NCBI GenBank assembly: GCA_016842045.1
Contig: JAEVEY010000026.1
Location: 1-39,925, forward strand
Reading direction: 5' to 3'
Source of the DNA: Candidatus Thermoflexus sinensis
Lineage (GTDB): Bacteria; Chloroflexota; Anaerolineae; Thermoflexales; Thermoflexaceae
DNA length: 39,925 bases
Positions 1-8,530 of this stretch are shown here, in pieces. Position 1 is the first letter of the stretch, and each line of letters begins with the position of its first letter. The position numbers were made by a program, and so were the translations under genes. The notes under the pieces were generated by a model, which saw only the letters and a program-made list of their open reading frames with translations, had not been told where the DNA came from and did not search any database.

Positions 1-126
1 TTCGTTTCCCATGGGGGCTTTGGGGGCGGAGCGGGGCGCCGAAGGCGCCCCGCTCCGCCCCCAAAAAGGATTTTGGGGTGGGGCCATTCCGTTCCACCTT
101 TAGAGCTTTCAACTGCGTAACTCCTA
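1..126 (-). repeat. Family A hairpin repeat, copy A1 (cut by window edge)
   Basis: This is the reverse-oriented copy of the element seen complete at 5345-5486. The inner 52 bases (75-126) are the exact reverse complement of the first 52 bases of that copy, including the terminal motif with GTTACGCAGTT. The first 18 bases match the other end. The core differs: here it is a perfect GC hairpin around a CGCCGAAGGCG centre, whereas copy A2 carries a different hairpin. The outer terminal bases lie beyond the window start. There are no coding signs. Confidence 0.8.
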
Positions 127-225
127 CCGATATGAGCCAATATTTTAAGGAGGTTGGGCGGGAGGCCTTTCGCCCCTGGCTTGGCTCCCGAAATCCTTTC
201 GCTTCGCCCCTGCTGGAGCGCTGTT

Positions 226-1293
226 TCATTGGTGCACCCAGACCCAGGTGCCTGGGTTATCGGGGGTCGCGCGCACAAAATGCGCGTCCCCATAAGGTTC
301 CGCCCATTCAAACAGCCATCGGGCATCGATGGGCGCCAGGTTCACGCAACCCCGGCTCTGTGGAAGGCCAAAGCGATCGTGCCAGTAAGCGCCGTGGAGC
401 GCATAACCCTGATAGAAGAACATGGTCCACGGCACATCCTCCAGATAGTAATAGCCGAAGATGTCCCCGTCCATCAGCGTTGTTCGGGCCTTCACCTGAA
501 TCCGAAAGAGGCCGGTGACCGTGGGGGTGCGGGCCCGGCCAGAGGAAATCAGGGTGGCATAGACCAGCCGGTCCCCTTCATAAGCCGCCAGGGTTTGCTC
601 ATAAAGATTGACCTCGATCCATTTCGCGCCCGGTGGGATCCCTGCGGGTGGTCGGGTGGGGAACACCAGCCCGACGGCTTGCTCCTTCACCCACTGATCC
701 GGGCCGATGCGATACCACTTCTGCTCTCCCACGTGGCGGATCTCTTCCACCGTAATGGGTGTATAACGCGGCAGGGTGGGGGCCTTCGGAGGAGGCGCCC
801 GGCCAGGTTCCTCTGAGGGCTGGGTGGCCTGGACGATCCAGCCGAAGGGACGGGTCGGCGGGGTGCTGAAGGCCATTCCCTGAAAGCTCGAGGGGGCGCC
901 GAAGGCCAGATACGAGGCCTCCATATATTCGTCTTTGTTGATTTGATAGAACACCTTTCCTCCTGCTTCCACGCGACCATGCACACTAACCCACACATAG
1001 CCTCCGGGGAAGACCCGCCGGGGGGAGCCACCGTTCAGGGCGTCTTCCGGCGTGCGATAGGTCGGAGCGGGCGCTTTCACAAAGGCATAGGCGTAAGGGA
1101 CCAGGGGCTGGGCCTGGGTTCCGGTCCGGGCCCGATAGGATCCCGGGGGATCCACCGCTCCACTTACGGAAGTTCGAGGAGGAATCCGGGTTGCGCTCGG
1201 ACGAGGGCAGAACGCCGGGTCCCCGTCCGGTGGAATGCAGCGGCCCACCACGGGGAGGATAAGTCCGAGGAAGGTCAGGATCAGGTCTACCAT
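226..1293 (-). CDS. L,D-transpeptidase (YkuD domain) with N-terminal export signal
   Basis: The predicted 355-residue protein forms 3-3 crosslinks or anchors proteins in peptidoglycan, outside the membrane. Residues 3-16 are hydrophobic, consistent with a signal sequence or anchor. A Pro-rich section and two SH3-like stretches (about 65-130 and 180-220) follow. The C-terminal YkuD domain runs from about residue 230 and carries the catalytic signature HGAYWHDRFGLPQSRGCVNL, with His300 and Cys316. The start has GGAGG 5 to 6 bases upstream. It is transcribed alone on the minus strand. A TATAAT-like box lies at 1378-1383 on the minus strand, but I see no matching -35. The family call is firm; the physiological substrate is not shown by the sequence. 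Confidence 0.9.
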   Translation of the reverse strand: MVDLILTFLGLILPVVGRCIPPDGDPAFCPRPSATRIPPRTSVSGAVDPPGSYRARTGTQAQPLVPYAYAFVKAPAPTYRTPEDALNGGSPRRVFPGGYVWVSVHGRVEAGGKVFYQINKDEYMEASYLAFGAPSSFQGMAFSTPPTRPFGWIVQATQPSEEPGRAPPPKAPTLPRYTPITVEEIRHVGEQKWYRIGPDQWVKEQAVGLVFPTRPPAGIPPGAKWIEVNLYEQTLAAYEGDRLVYATLISSGRARTPTVTGLFRIQVKARTTLMDGDIFGYYYLEDVPWTMFFYQGYALHGAYWHDRFGLPQSRGCVNLAPIDARWLFEWAEPYGDAHFVRATPDNPGTWVWVHQ

Positions 1294-1518
1294 GGGTTCC
1301 TCCGCATCATTGATTTATTCAATCCAACCTTATGCCCGAAGGGTCTGTCCATTCTTACCAGGGTTGACTCTTCTCTAATTATAACGTAGCAGGAACTCCA
1401 GAGGTTCCTGGACGCTTACCCTACATGGAGTGAACGATTCACAACCGCACGGTCGAGGCGTTAGGGAAGGGGAGGCGCGGATAAGTGGCGCGCTTTGGAC
1501 GCGCCGCCTCATCCGCGG

Positions 1519-2529
1519 TCACTCGAAGAGTCGAGCCAGCTCATCCCGGGGGAAGGGCTGGAGGGGCTCCCGTCGTCCGTCGTGTTCGATCCATTCCCCT
1601 TCCTCCACGGGCCGGAGCTCGCCGATGATCGCCGCAGCACGCCCGGCCGCGATCAACGCGTCCCGGATCGCGGGTGCGTCTTCCGGTGGAGCGACGATGA
1701 GCAGCGAGCCGGAAGCCAGCAGGCCCCAGGGATCCAGCCTGTAGTGCTGGCACAGGGCCAGCGTCTCCGGATAAATCGGCACCGCCTCGCGGTCCACCCG
1801 GATCCCCAGGCCGGCGGCCCGGGCCAGCTCCCAGAGCCCGGTGGCCAGCCCGCCCTCGGTCGGATCATGCATTGCGTGCACCCGGCCCGCCCTCAGGGCG
1901 ATCTGCGCATCCTCCAGCACGCTGATCCCGGGGTTGTAAAGGAAATCCGCGCATCGCTCGAGGAAAGTTTCCCCAAAGATCGGCAACAGCTCCGCGCGCT
2001 TCTCCCGAGCGATCACGGAGGTGCCTTCAATGGCGATCGGTTTGCTCAGGATCACCCGATCGCCCACACGGGCGCCGCGGGGGGTGATCAACCGGTCGGG
2101 GTGAACTTCCCCTAACATAAACCCGGCGATGATCGGTCGATCCAGACCGTAAGTGACCTCGCTGTGGCCGCCGATCAATGTGATGCCCAGAGCCTCGCAG
2201 GCGGAGCGGAGCTGCTGGAAGATCCGCTCGACCAGATCCACATCCGTGCGCCCTTCCGGCAGGAGGAGGATGGCCATCATCCAGCGGGGGAGAGCGCCGG
2301 TGGTCGCGATGTCGTTGGCATTGATCTGAACCGCATACCATCCAATCGCGTCGGTGGCGAACGTGATGGGGTCCGCCTTGACCACCAGGCAGCGGTCCCC
2401 CATGTCGACCACCGCCGCGTCCAGGCCGATCCCCGGCCCGAGCCGCACCCGCGGATCCGGGATCGGGAAGTCCAGCAGACGCCGCATTAGCTCCAGGGGA
2501 AGCTTCCCCACCGGAAAGATCGTGGCCAT
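1519..2529 (-). CDS. AIR synthase-related protein (PurM/HypE/SelD superfamily)
   Basis: The 336-residue protein belongs to the ATP-binding PurM-like superfamily that includes PurM, HypE, SelD and ThiL. The N-terminal half has the superfamily's Asp/Asn-rich nucleotide loop (NANDIATTGALPRW) and a Gly-rich segment (IIGGHSEVTYG). The C-terminal half has the HDPTEGG motif typical of HypE-like proteins. The reading frame extends 71 codons further upstream, but the start at 2529 has a good AGGAAGAGGT ribosome site, and the upstream part translates a hairpin repeat. No hyp, hydrogenase, purine or selenium genes are nearby, so the reaction cannot be named. It sits downstream of the ABC-2 permease on the same strand, separated by a strong stem-loop. 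Confidence 0.75.
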   Translation of the reverse strand: MATIFPVGKLPLELMRRLLDFPIPDPRVRLGPGIGLDAAVVDMGDRCLVVKADPITFATDAIGWYAVQINANDIATTGALPRWMMAILLLPEGRTDVDLVERIFQQLRSACEALGITLIGGHSEVTYGLDRPIIAGFMLGEVHPDRLITPRGARVGDRVILSKPIAIEGTSVIAREKRAELLPIFGETFLERCADFLYNPGISVLEDAQIALRAGRVHAMHDPTEGGLATGLWELARAAGLGIRVDREAVPIYPETLALCQHYRLDPWGLLASGSLLIVAPPEDAPAIRDALIAAGRAAAIIGELRPVEEGEWIEHDGRREPLQPFPRDELARLFE

Positions 2530-2596
2530 CGTTACCTCTTCCTGTTTCGCATGGTTTGGGATCGTGAGAGTTTCTGTGCGGTAAGTTTTTCGATTT

Positions 2597-2639
2597 TTGG
2601 GTTGGGGTGGGCCGCCTTCGGTGGCCCACCCCAACCCAA
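2597..2639. repeat. Long perfect GC hairpin between two minus-strand genes
   Basis: Seventeen base pairs (2597-2613 with 2623-2639) close over a short loop containing TTCG. The run of T lies on the 5' side on the plus strand and not after the stem in the minus direction, so it is not a canonical terminator for the upstream ABC operon. It resembles the second hairpin module of family A repeats. Confidence 0.6.
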
Positions 2640-2766
2640 GACAGAGTTCAATAAACGAACGGATCGATCGCGGAACCGGATACTGGAGGCGCAGGGCGCC
2701 CCGAGCCCGGAAGGTGAGCCTCCGGGCCCGTCCCATCCGCATGCGGGATGACGCGGATCGAGCGGG

Positions 2767-3660
2767 TCAGGCTCCGAACGCTTCGTAGCGTCGGATCCCC
2801 AGATGCCAGAGCAGGGTGACCAGGGCGATCGCCAGGGCCAGCCACATGCCCTGAGCGATGAAGCCATATGCGATGCGCTCCGGCGGGAGCCGCCCCAGCA
2901 GCATCTCTAACGGAAACGAGAGCACCAGCGGGAAAGGAGTCCAGCGCAGCAGCTGCTGGATGCTTTCGGGCATCAATGCCAGGGGGATCACATATCCGGA
3001 TCCCAGCGCTTTGATAAAGAACCAGACTTCGTGGAAGGCCACCGCCTGGGAGGTCCAGAAGGCGGTGAGGCCGATCGCATATTGAAAGAAGAATTCGAGG
3101 AGCAGGGCCATCCACGTGGCAGCAGCCACCCGGAGCAGGTTGATGGGCGCGAGATCGAGCTGGGGACCCGGGTACAGGTAGAGGGCCAGGGCGATGGGGG
3201 GACCGACGAGCATGGCCTGGAGCGGGCGGGAGGCCAGGGTGCGGGCCAGATCATAATGCAGGGGGTGAAGGGGCCGCAGCAGCCGCGCGCTCAGCCCCCC
3301 GGTCCGGATATCCCGGTTGAGATCCCAGATGATCCACACCCCGGTCATCCGGCGCAGGAAGATGGCGGCCAGATAGTATCCCACAAACGTCCCGGCGTCG
3401 AAGGACCCGATGGGCCCTTCCCGGGCCATGGAAAGCCAGACGGCGAGCATCACCAGCGGCACGGCGCCGGAGAGGATCCAGATCAGGATCTGGATCCGGT
3501 ATTCCAGCGTTCGGGCCCAGTAGATGCGCAGCAACGTTGGATAAGCCCGGAGGGTGGCGCCCAGGGCGGCCAGGGCTTCCGAAAAGCGAGAAGGGCGGGA
3601 GGGGGTTTCCGCCACGGCTTTCATGGTCCCGATCTCACTCCGAATAAGAGCGCTACCCAT
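2767..3660 (-). CDS. ABC-2 type transporter permease
   Basis: This is the membrane component of a probable export ABC transporter. The 297-residue protein has about six hydrophobic segments (for example near residues 50-75, 105-125, 150-170, 180-205, 215-235 and 265-285) and resembles the ABC-2/DUF990-type permeases that pair with NatA/CcmA-like ATPases. The start at 3660 overlaps the end of the ATPase gene by 8 bases, which suggests translational coupling. A second possible start at 3624 also has a GGAG upstream and would remove 12 residues. Many systems of this type encode two permeases, but only one is here. The substrate is unknown. Confidence 0.8.
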   Translation of the reverse strand: MGSALIRSEIGTMKAVAETPSRPSRFSEALAALGATLRAYPTLLRIYWARTLEYRIQILIWILSGAVPLVMLAVWLSMAREGPIGSFDAGTFVGYYLAAIFLRRMTGVWIIWDLNRDIRTGGLSARLLRPLHPLHYDLARTLASRPLQAMLVGPPIALALYLYPGPQLDLAPINLLRVAAATWMALLLEFFFQYAIGLTAFWTSQAVAFHEVWFFIKALGSGYVIPLALMPESIQQLLRWTPFPLVLSFPLEMLLGRLPPERIAYGFIAQGMWLALAIALVTLLWHLGIRRYEAFGA

Positions 3661-4720
3661 CCGTCCATTCCGGGGCTTCCGCCTCGAGCCCGGTTTCCTC
3701 CTCAGGCTCCCGCCATCGCGCGGCGAGTTCGGGTTCCAGTTGCGCGGCCTCGGCGAAGACGCGACGAATCACCTCCTCCACGGGCGGCTCCTCGATGGCC
3801 AGATCGGTCACCGGGAGGGCGGTGAGCATGGCGGCAGCGATCTCCGCGGTCCGGGCCCGAGGAACCCGTAGCTCCGCTCGATGGGAGTTCAGGCTTAATA
3901 CCTCGCCGAAAGGCGAAAGGGCGTTCATTGGGAGGGGCTGGGCCATGGTAACCCGCACGATGCGATAAGGGGTCACCCGCTCCGCCAGCGCCTCCAGGTC
4001 GCCGTCGTAGAGCAGGTGCCCCCGATGGATCACCAGCACCCGGCGGCAGAGGGCGGCCACATCGGCCATATAGTGGCTGGTCAGCAGAACCGTGGCCCCG
4101 GTCCGGCGGTTGTATTCCCGGATGAAATCCCGGATCCGGGCCTGCATCGTCACATCCAGCCCGATGGTGGGCTCATCCAGGAACAGCACGCGAGGGCGAT
4201 GGAGGAGAGCTGCCGCCAGCTCGCACTTCATCCGTTCGCCCAGGCTCAGCTTGCGCACCTGCTTGGTGAGCAACCCCTCCAGATCCAGCAACTCCATTAG
4301 CTCGTTCAACGTGCGCCGGAACTCCGCCTCCGGGATCCCGTAGACAGCCCGATTCAGCAGGAAGGTCTCGATCGCCGGAAGATCCCACAGCAGCTGTTGC
4401 TTCTGCCCCATCACCAGGGTGATCTGTCGCAGGAACGCCCGTTCGCGGCGCTGGGGGATAAACCCCAGCACCCGCACCTCTCCCGCCGTAGGGTAAAGGA
4501 GGCCCGCCAGGATCTTGAGGGTCGTGGTTTTGCCGGCACCGTTGGGGCCGAGGAAGCCGACGATTTCCCCAGGTTCAATGGTGAATGAGATGTCCTCCAC
4601 CGCGCGGACCACCCGATAGCGCCGGTGGAAGAACGCCCGCAGAGAGCCCATGAGCCCGGGCGCCTTATGATGGACCCGATAATATTTATGGAGATGAAAG
4701 ACCTCGATCGCAGGCGTCAT
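3653..4720 (-). CDS. ABC transporter ATP-binding protein (ABC-2 exporter type)
   Basis: The 355-residue ATPase energises the permease encoded immediately downstream. It shows Walker A GPNGAGKT at residues 58-65, a signature LSLGERMKCELA near 158-169, Walker B FLDEPT with the catalytic Glu at 183, and the switch His216 in LLTSHYMAD. The C-terminal 100 residues are an extension typical of NatA/CcmA-like export ATPases. The start has GAGGAAGAG upstream. It lies 66 bases downstream of lspA on the same strand, so the three genes may be cotranscribed. Nothing in the sequence identifies the exported compound. Confidence 0.88.
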   Translation of the reverse strand: MTPAIEVFHLHKYYRVHHKAPGLMGSLRAFFHRRYRVVRAVEDISFTIEPGEIVGFLGPNGAGKTTTLKILAGLLYPTAGEVRVLGFIPQRRERAFLRQITLVMGQKQQLLWDLPAIETFLLNRAVYGIPEAEFRRTLNELMELLDLEGLLTKQVRKLSLGERMKCELAAALLHRPRVLFLDEPTIGLDVTMQARIRDFIREYNRRTGATVLLTSHYMADVAALCRRVLVIHRGHLLYDGDLEALAERVTPYRIVRVTMAQPLPMNALSPFGEVLSLNSHRAELRVPRARTAEIAAAMLTALPVTDLAIEEPPVEEVIRRVFAEAAQLEPELAARWREPEEETGLEAEAPEWTDG

Positions 4721-4786
4721 GGATCTCTTCCTCGTCGAGGGCGGAGAAGGCTGCCTGGACGGCTCCTCCCATTCTCCGAAAGCCGA

Positions 4787-5293
4787 TCACTCCCGCCGGG
4801 GATCCTCGGATGGCGAGGAGACCGGCGGATGGGGCTGGGCCCGTTCCTCCCATCCCATGAGCGCGAGCAGCAGAACCATGCCCACCACGATGGCGCTATC
4901 CGCCAGGTTGAAGACGGGCCAGAACTTAAAATCCAGGAAGTCCGTAACGAACCCGAACCGGATCCGGTCGATCAGGTTGCCGAAGGCGCCCCCCAGTTGC
5001 AGACCCATGGCGATCTGGATCGGCCAGCGGGCGGTAGCCAGCTGATGGGTGTAGAGCAGAAGGAACGCAATGACGACCACAGCCACCGCCACCAGGATCG
5101 ATCCCCACTCCCGGAACAGGCCGAAGGCGATGCCGGTGTTGGTGACGTGGGTGAACGTGAAATAACGGGCCAGGGCCGGGATCGGGGCCCAGGACTCGTA
5201 AAGAGCCAGGTTCTCCCGCACCCATGCTTTGCTCAGCTGATCAGCGGCGAACGTCACGAGGGCCATCAGGCCCATGATCCAGCGTCGTCCCAT
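4787..5293 (-). CDS. lspA: Lipoprotein signal peptidase (signal peptidase II)
   Basis: This membrane aspartyl protease cleaves the signal peptide of diacylglyceryl-modified prolipoproteins. It has 168 residues, close to the usual family length. It has the conserved N-terminal DQLSK (Asp18), the catalytic Asp109 in GNLIDRI and the catalytic Asp132 in FNLADSAI. Four hydrophobic segments are visible, near 5-20, 63-81, 92-105 and 133-148. The start has GGAGG 9 bases upstream. At least three predicted lipoproteins in the window (pstS, the 24786 gene and the sugar-binding protein) would be its substrates. A family A repeat lies directly upstream. Confidence 0.95.
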   Translation of the reverse strand: MGRRWIMGLMALVTFAADQLSKAWVRENLALYESWAPIPALARYFTFTHVTNTGIAFGLFREWGSILVAVAVVVIAFLLLYTHQLATARWPIQIAMGLQLGGAFGNLIDRIRFGFVTDFLDFKFWPVFNLADSAIVVGMVLLLALMGWEERAQPHPPVSSPSEDPRRE

Positions 5294-5344
5294 TGAAGGA
5301 TGCCTCCACCTGGATGAGCCGAGTGCTTCTCACATGGATTTAGT

Positions 5345-5486
5345 TAGGAGTTACGCAGTTGAAAGCTCTAAAGGTGGAACGGAATGGCCCCACCCCCCTT
5401 TCTCCCCCCTCCCCACGGCCCAAAGGGCCGTGGGGAGGGGGGAGAAAAATCTTTGCCCCCATGGGAAACGAACTGCGTAAGTCCTA
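5345..5486 (+). repeat. Family A hairpin repeat, copy A2 (complete, 142 bp)
   Basis: It is bounded by near-perfect terminal inverted repeats: TAGGAGTTACGCAGTT at the left end and AACTGCGTAAGTCCTA at the right. The core is a long hairpin (about 5403-5446) with a GGCCC-AAA-GGGCC centre. The left 52 bases equal copy A1 exactly, while the central hairpin is of a different type. There is no open reading frame, so this is a MITE-like or REP-like element. No clear target duplication is visible here. The rest of the gap to 5675 holds nothing I can identify. Confidence 0.85.
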
Positions 5487-5675
5487 TTCGTGTTGACTGC
5501 TTGGGGGTGGGGCCGTTGGCCTTCCCCATCTCATATCCTTGAAAGAAGCAGGGGTGTGTCATTCTAATGGAAAGGCTTTTTGGGCCGGGAGGGCCCATGA
5601 CAGCGGCCTTCCCGGCTCCAGCCCGGAAGGATTTTTGCGGAACAAAGCGCCAACGCGACATGGCCCCTGGCCTCA

Positions 5676-6014
5676 TCATCGCTCGCGTTTGGACTGACAT
5701 TCCAGGCAAAGGGCCGCAAAAGGGATCGCTTTCAGCCGGGCGATATCGATGGGCCGGCCGCACATCACGCAGATCCCATATGTTCCTTCCTCCATCCGCC
5801 TCAGCGCGGCCTCCACTTCCTGAAGGCGGATCTCGAGATGCCGCCGCAGGGCGGCCCGGGTGGTTTGATCCATCACATCGGTCGCGTCATCCGCCATATG
5901 GTCATGGTAACCGATCCCTTCCGGTGCCCGGGCGTCCAGCCGGGCCAGCTCTTCCCTCAACCGGAACTGCTCCTCCTCCAGCGCCCGGCGTAATCGATCG
6001 AACGGGATCGTCAT
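5676..6014 (-). CDS. TraR/DksA-family zinc finger protein
   Basis: The 112-residue protein has a coiled-coil N-terminal half (residues 5-75) and a C4 zinc finger with Cys82, Cys85, Cys103 and Cys106 (CVMC and CLEC). This is the layout of DksA/TraR-like proteins, which enter the secondary channel of RNA polymerase, and of short YteA-like relatives. The acidic coiled-coil tip has DDATDVMDQ rather than the classic DksA DxxDxA motif, so a DksA-like effect on stringent control is not assured. The start has a strong AGGAGG about 7 bases upstream. It is a single gene, divergent from the small gene at 6305. Confidence 0.85.
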   Translation of the reverse strand: MTIPFDRLRRALEEEQFRLREELARLDARAPEGIGYHDHMADDATDVMDQTTRAALRRHLEIRLQEVEAALRRMEEGTYGICVMCGRPIDIARLKAIPFAALCLECQSKRER

Positions 6015-6242
6015 AGCTGGCCTCCTCCCGAGGAGCGTGGAGGCATATGCTTCCCTCCCTTAGGGATTGTAGAGCAGGGCTGAAGCCCTGTCATCTAACG
6101 GGATAATCGAATTCGGGGTTAGGGGTGCTGGGCCTGAGGCCTTTGGCGCCCGGCCCAGCCTGAAACCCCGGGAAGAGGGTTCGCTGCCTCGCTTCTATGT
6201 GAAAAAGATTTAACTTCCCTTTCGCAAAACGCGAAAGATCCC

Positions 6243-6271
6243 TTGACTCGCATTTCCCTGAACTCTATTAC
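6243..6271 (+). promoter_or_regulatory. Sigma-A-type promoter for the 57-residue gene
   Basis: TTGACT (6243-6248) and TATTAC (6266-6271) are separated by 17 bases, with the start codon of the next gene about 34 bases downstream. The hairpin-rich DNA just upstream (about 6119-6170) could insulate it. It may also drive the next gene and perhaps the phosphate module. Confidence 0.55.
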
Positions 6272-6304
6272 GATAAGGGTGAACTTAAGGAGCGGGAGGT
6301 GCTT

Positions 6305-6478
6305 ATGGAGACCATGGTTCAGGTGGACGAGCGGCTTCGGCGGCTCCGGGAGGAGCTCACCCGCCTGGTCCGGGAAGGTGAAGATGAGGAGGGGATCCGT
6401 CTGCGGAGCCTGCTGGCAGAGATGGAGCGGTTGGAGGCGCTGCGCCGGGAGTTGCGGGCCTGGCGGATGGCGGCCTGA
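6305..6478 (+). CDS. Small charged coiled-coil protein, unknown function
   Basis: The frame encodes 57 residues beginning METMVQVDERL. It is almost entirely a charged heptad-like helix rich in Arg, Glu and Leu, and ends in WRMAA. GGGAGGT sits 4 bases before the ATG, and a good promoter (6243-6271) precedes it. The composition fits a real gene better than the overlapping frame starting at 6243. I do not recognise a family. The next gene follows after 94 bases. The coiled coil suggests a protein-protein contact role, but nothing more can be said. Confidence 0.6.
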   Translation: METMVQVDERLRRLREELTRLVREGEDEEGIRLRSLLAEMERLEALRRELRAWRMAA

Positions 6479-6572
6479 TTCCGATCCTGAGGTTCGCGCG
6501 TTCGGGGAAACAATCCCCTAACGCGCCGATTTTGCCCTTTAAAGGAACTGTTCTCCCGCAGGAGGGGAAACC

Positions 6573-6914
6573 ATGCAAACGCAAACCCTGAATGAGTTCT
6601 CGGAGTGCCTGGGCTTCTGGAACGCGTTGCGCCGCCACGCCGAAGGGCTGCATCCCGGATACGCCGAGCTGGTGGATTTGCAATTTGCCCTGGATGGGGG
6701 CTGGGCGATCGAACCCCCGGTTTATGTTTATCGGGAAGCCGGTTGGCGGCCTTACTATCACATCCTCCTGCGGCGGGAAGAGCATCAGGTGTTGCTCAGC
6801 CTCCCGGAGAGCGATGCCCTCCGTCAATTTCTGGAAGAGCATCGGATCCCGTTGGAACTCCGCTCGACCGGCGGGCGGGCCAGGCGGTCAGCGCGGACCC
6901 GCAGGGCGGGGTGA
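6573..6914 (+). CDS. Hypothetical protein, 113 residues
   Basis: The protein starts MQTQTLNEFS after a good AGGAGGGG site. It is a compact alpha/beta-looking polypeptide without membrane segments or a signal peptide, ending in a basic Arg-rich tail (about residues 98-113). The central part is rich in aromatics and charged residues. I do not recognise a family. It lies between the small coiled-coil gene and pstS on the same strand, so it may be cotranscribed with either. The 108 bases to pstS contain a small hairpin (CAGGCCG paired with CGGCCTG) and no recognisable Pho box. Confidence 0.6.
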   Translation: MQTQTLNEFSECLGFWNALRRHAEGLHPGYAELVDLQFALDGGWAIEPPVYVYREAGWRPYYHILLRREEHQVLLSLPESDALRQFLEEHRIPLELRSTGGRARRSARTRRAG

Positions 6915-7022
6915 GCCAGCTTCGATCGTTTTTCCGCATCAGGCCGTCGCGGCGGCCTGGGGTGGGAAAACGAGGCACAGGTCCTCGCTTTCCAGATCAA
7001 TCTCAATGTCGAGGAGGACAGC

Positions 7023-8069
7023 ATGAGTTTGCGTTCCGCCCTTGCTGCGGTGATGTTTGGGCTTGCGCTGGTGGCGGCGGCGTGCCAGCCGGCGGCGACG
7101 CCGACCCAGCCGGCAGCCGGGCCGACGACCACTCCGGTGACGCCCGCTCAACAGCTGAGTGGGGAGATCAAGATCGATGGCTCCTCCACGGTCTACCCGA
7201 TCTCCGAGGCGGTTGCGGAGGAGTTCCAGAAAGCCCATCCCAACGTGAAGGTAGTGGTGGGGATCAGCGGCACGGGGGGCGGTTTCAAGAAGTTCTGCGC
7301 TGGGGAGACCGATATCTCGGATGCCTCCCGCCCCATCAAGACCTCCGAGATGGAGGCCTGCCAGAAGAATGGGATCGAATTCATCGAGCTCCCCGTGGCC
7401 TACGATGCCCTTTCGGTGGTGGTGAATCCTCAGAACGACTGGGTGGCCTGCATCACGGTCGCTGACTTGAAGAAGATGTGGGAACCCGATGCTCAGGGGA
7501 AGATCACCCGCTGGAACCAGGTGAACCCTCAGTGGCCAGATGCGCCCCTCAGCCTCTTCGGCCCGGGCACGGATAGTGGAACATTTGACTACTTCACCGA
7601 GGCGATCGTGGGCAAGGAGGATGCCAGTCGGGGGGACTACACCGCCAGCGAGGATGATAACGTGCTGGTCCAGGGCGTGGCCAATGACAAATACGCTCTG
7701 GGCTACTTCGGGCTGGCTTATTATCTCGAGAATCAGGACAAGCTGAAGGCCCTGGCGATCGACAATGGGAAGGGTTGCGTCCCACCTTCGGAGCAGACGG
7801 TTCGGGACGGCACTTACCAGCCCCTCTCACGCCCGCTGTTCATTTATGTGAACCGGAAGGCAGCGGATCGCCCGGAGGTGGAGGCCTTCATCCGGTTCTA
7901 TCTCACCCAGGGGCCGGCCCTGGCGAAGCAGGTGGGCTACATTCCGCTTCCGGATACCGTATATCAGCTGGCGCTTCAGCGCTTTGAGGCCCGTAAGGTG
8001 GGCAGCGTCTTCAAGGGTGGGCCTCAGGTGGGGGTGAGCATTGAGGACCTGCTGAAAGCGGAGCAGTGA
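7023..8069 (+). CDS. pstS: Phosphate ABC transporter, substrate-binding lipoprotein
   Basis: This is the extracellular phosphate-binding protein of the high-affinity Pst importer. The 348-residue precursor has a lipobox ending LVAAAC, with Cys21 as the lipidated residue, followed by a Pro/Thr linker. Phosphate-binding elements include GSSTVYPI (about residue 54), the Gly-rich loop ISGTGGG with [11 protein letters not shown], and [10 protein letters not shown]. The start has GAGGAGGA upstream. It is the first gene of a cluster that continues with pstC, pstA, pstB, arsC and phoU. A hairpin directly after its stop probably uncouples its higher expression from the permease genes. Confidence 0.95.
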   Translation: MSLRSALAAVMFGLALVAAACQPAATPTQPAAGPTTTPVTPAQQLSGEIKIDGSSTVYPISEAVAEEFQKAHPNVKVVVGISGTGGGFKKFCAGETDISDASRPIKTSEMEACQKNGIEFIELPVAYDALSVVVNPQNDWVACITVADLKKMWEPDAQGKITRWNQVNPQWPDAPLSLFGPGTDSGTFDYFTEAIVGKEDASRGDYTASEDDNVLVQGVANDKYALGYFGLAYYLENQDKLKALAIDNGKGCVPPSEQTVRDGTYQPLSRPLFIYVNRKAADRPEVEAFIRFYLTQGPALAKQVGYIPLPDTVYQLALQRFEARKVGSVFKGGPQVGVSIEDLLKAEQ

Positions 8070-8102
8070 GGATGGCTCCTCTTCTCCCCCTGGGGTTTTC
8101 AG

Positions 8103-8139
8103 AGGTTGGGTCGGGGGTCAAAGGTCCTCGACCCAACCT
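8103..8139 (+). terminator. Terminator-like hairpin after pstS
   Basis: An 11-bp perfect stem (8103-8113 with 8129-8139, AGGTTGGGTCG and its complement) extends inward with more G-C pairs and is followed by a short pyrimidine tract. It sits 33 bases after the pstS stop. In transport operons such a structure commonly allows partial readthrough or protects the upstream mRNA, which gives excess binding protein. That role is inferred here. Confidence 0.6.
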
Positions 8140-8180
8140 TCTTCTCGGGGATCCAGAATGATCTCCCTTCTCCCTTGGGG

Positions 8181-8241
8181 GTTACGCAGTTCGGGGTCCG
8201 CGGGGAGAGGTGGGATGGCCCCGCCCCTTGATCCCCCTTCC
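8181..8241 (+). repeat. Family A repeat remnant, copy A3 (one end only)
   Basis: GTTACGCAGTTCGGGG followed by a variant of the CGCGAGAAGAGGT segment matches the left end of copy A4 (12608 onwards). The core hairpin and the right terminus are missing, so this looks like a decayed or solo end. Confidence 0.6.
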
Positions 8242-8530
8242 CTCCGAATGCCTGGACAATGCGCTACCCGGGCCACAGGGTAGTTCCCGATCCGGTGGTC
8301 CAGCGGGCGGCGGGGTGGGCTTTTCCCCTATAATAGTAACGATGGAACATCAGGTGATGGCTCTCCCTGGTCGTGATGATTTTTCCCGGGGTTTTTCGAT
8401 CTGGGCGGGGCGCCTTCGACGCCCGGCTCAGATCGAAAACGCATTGGGGAGAGGGGTCCCTTCAGCGCTCTTCCATCAAAGCCCATCACGGCCCGAAGGG
8501 TGGCTACCGAGCATCTGGAGCGAGCGACAG
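8242..8530. other. Gene-less part of the pstS-pstC gap
   Basis: The open frame from 8210 reads through here, but the first 107 codons show no PstC similarity. The stretch holds a second long hairpin (about 8391-8440, arms containing TTTTCGATC and GATCGAAAA, of the family A second-module type) and a TATAAT at 8329-8334 without a recognisable -35. A weak internal promoter for pstC is possible but not supported. Confidence 0.4.

Noticed and set aside
8329-8334. TATAAT as a pstC promoter
   Set aside because: No acceptable -35 lies 16 to 18 bases upstream, and the surrounding DNA is repeat-derived.
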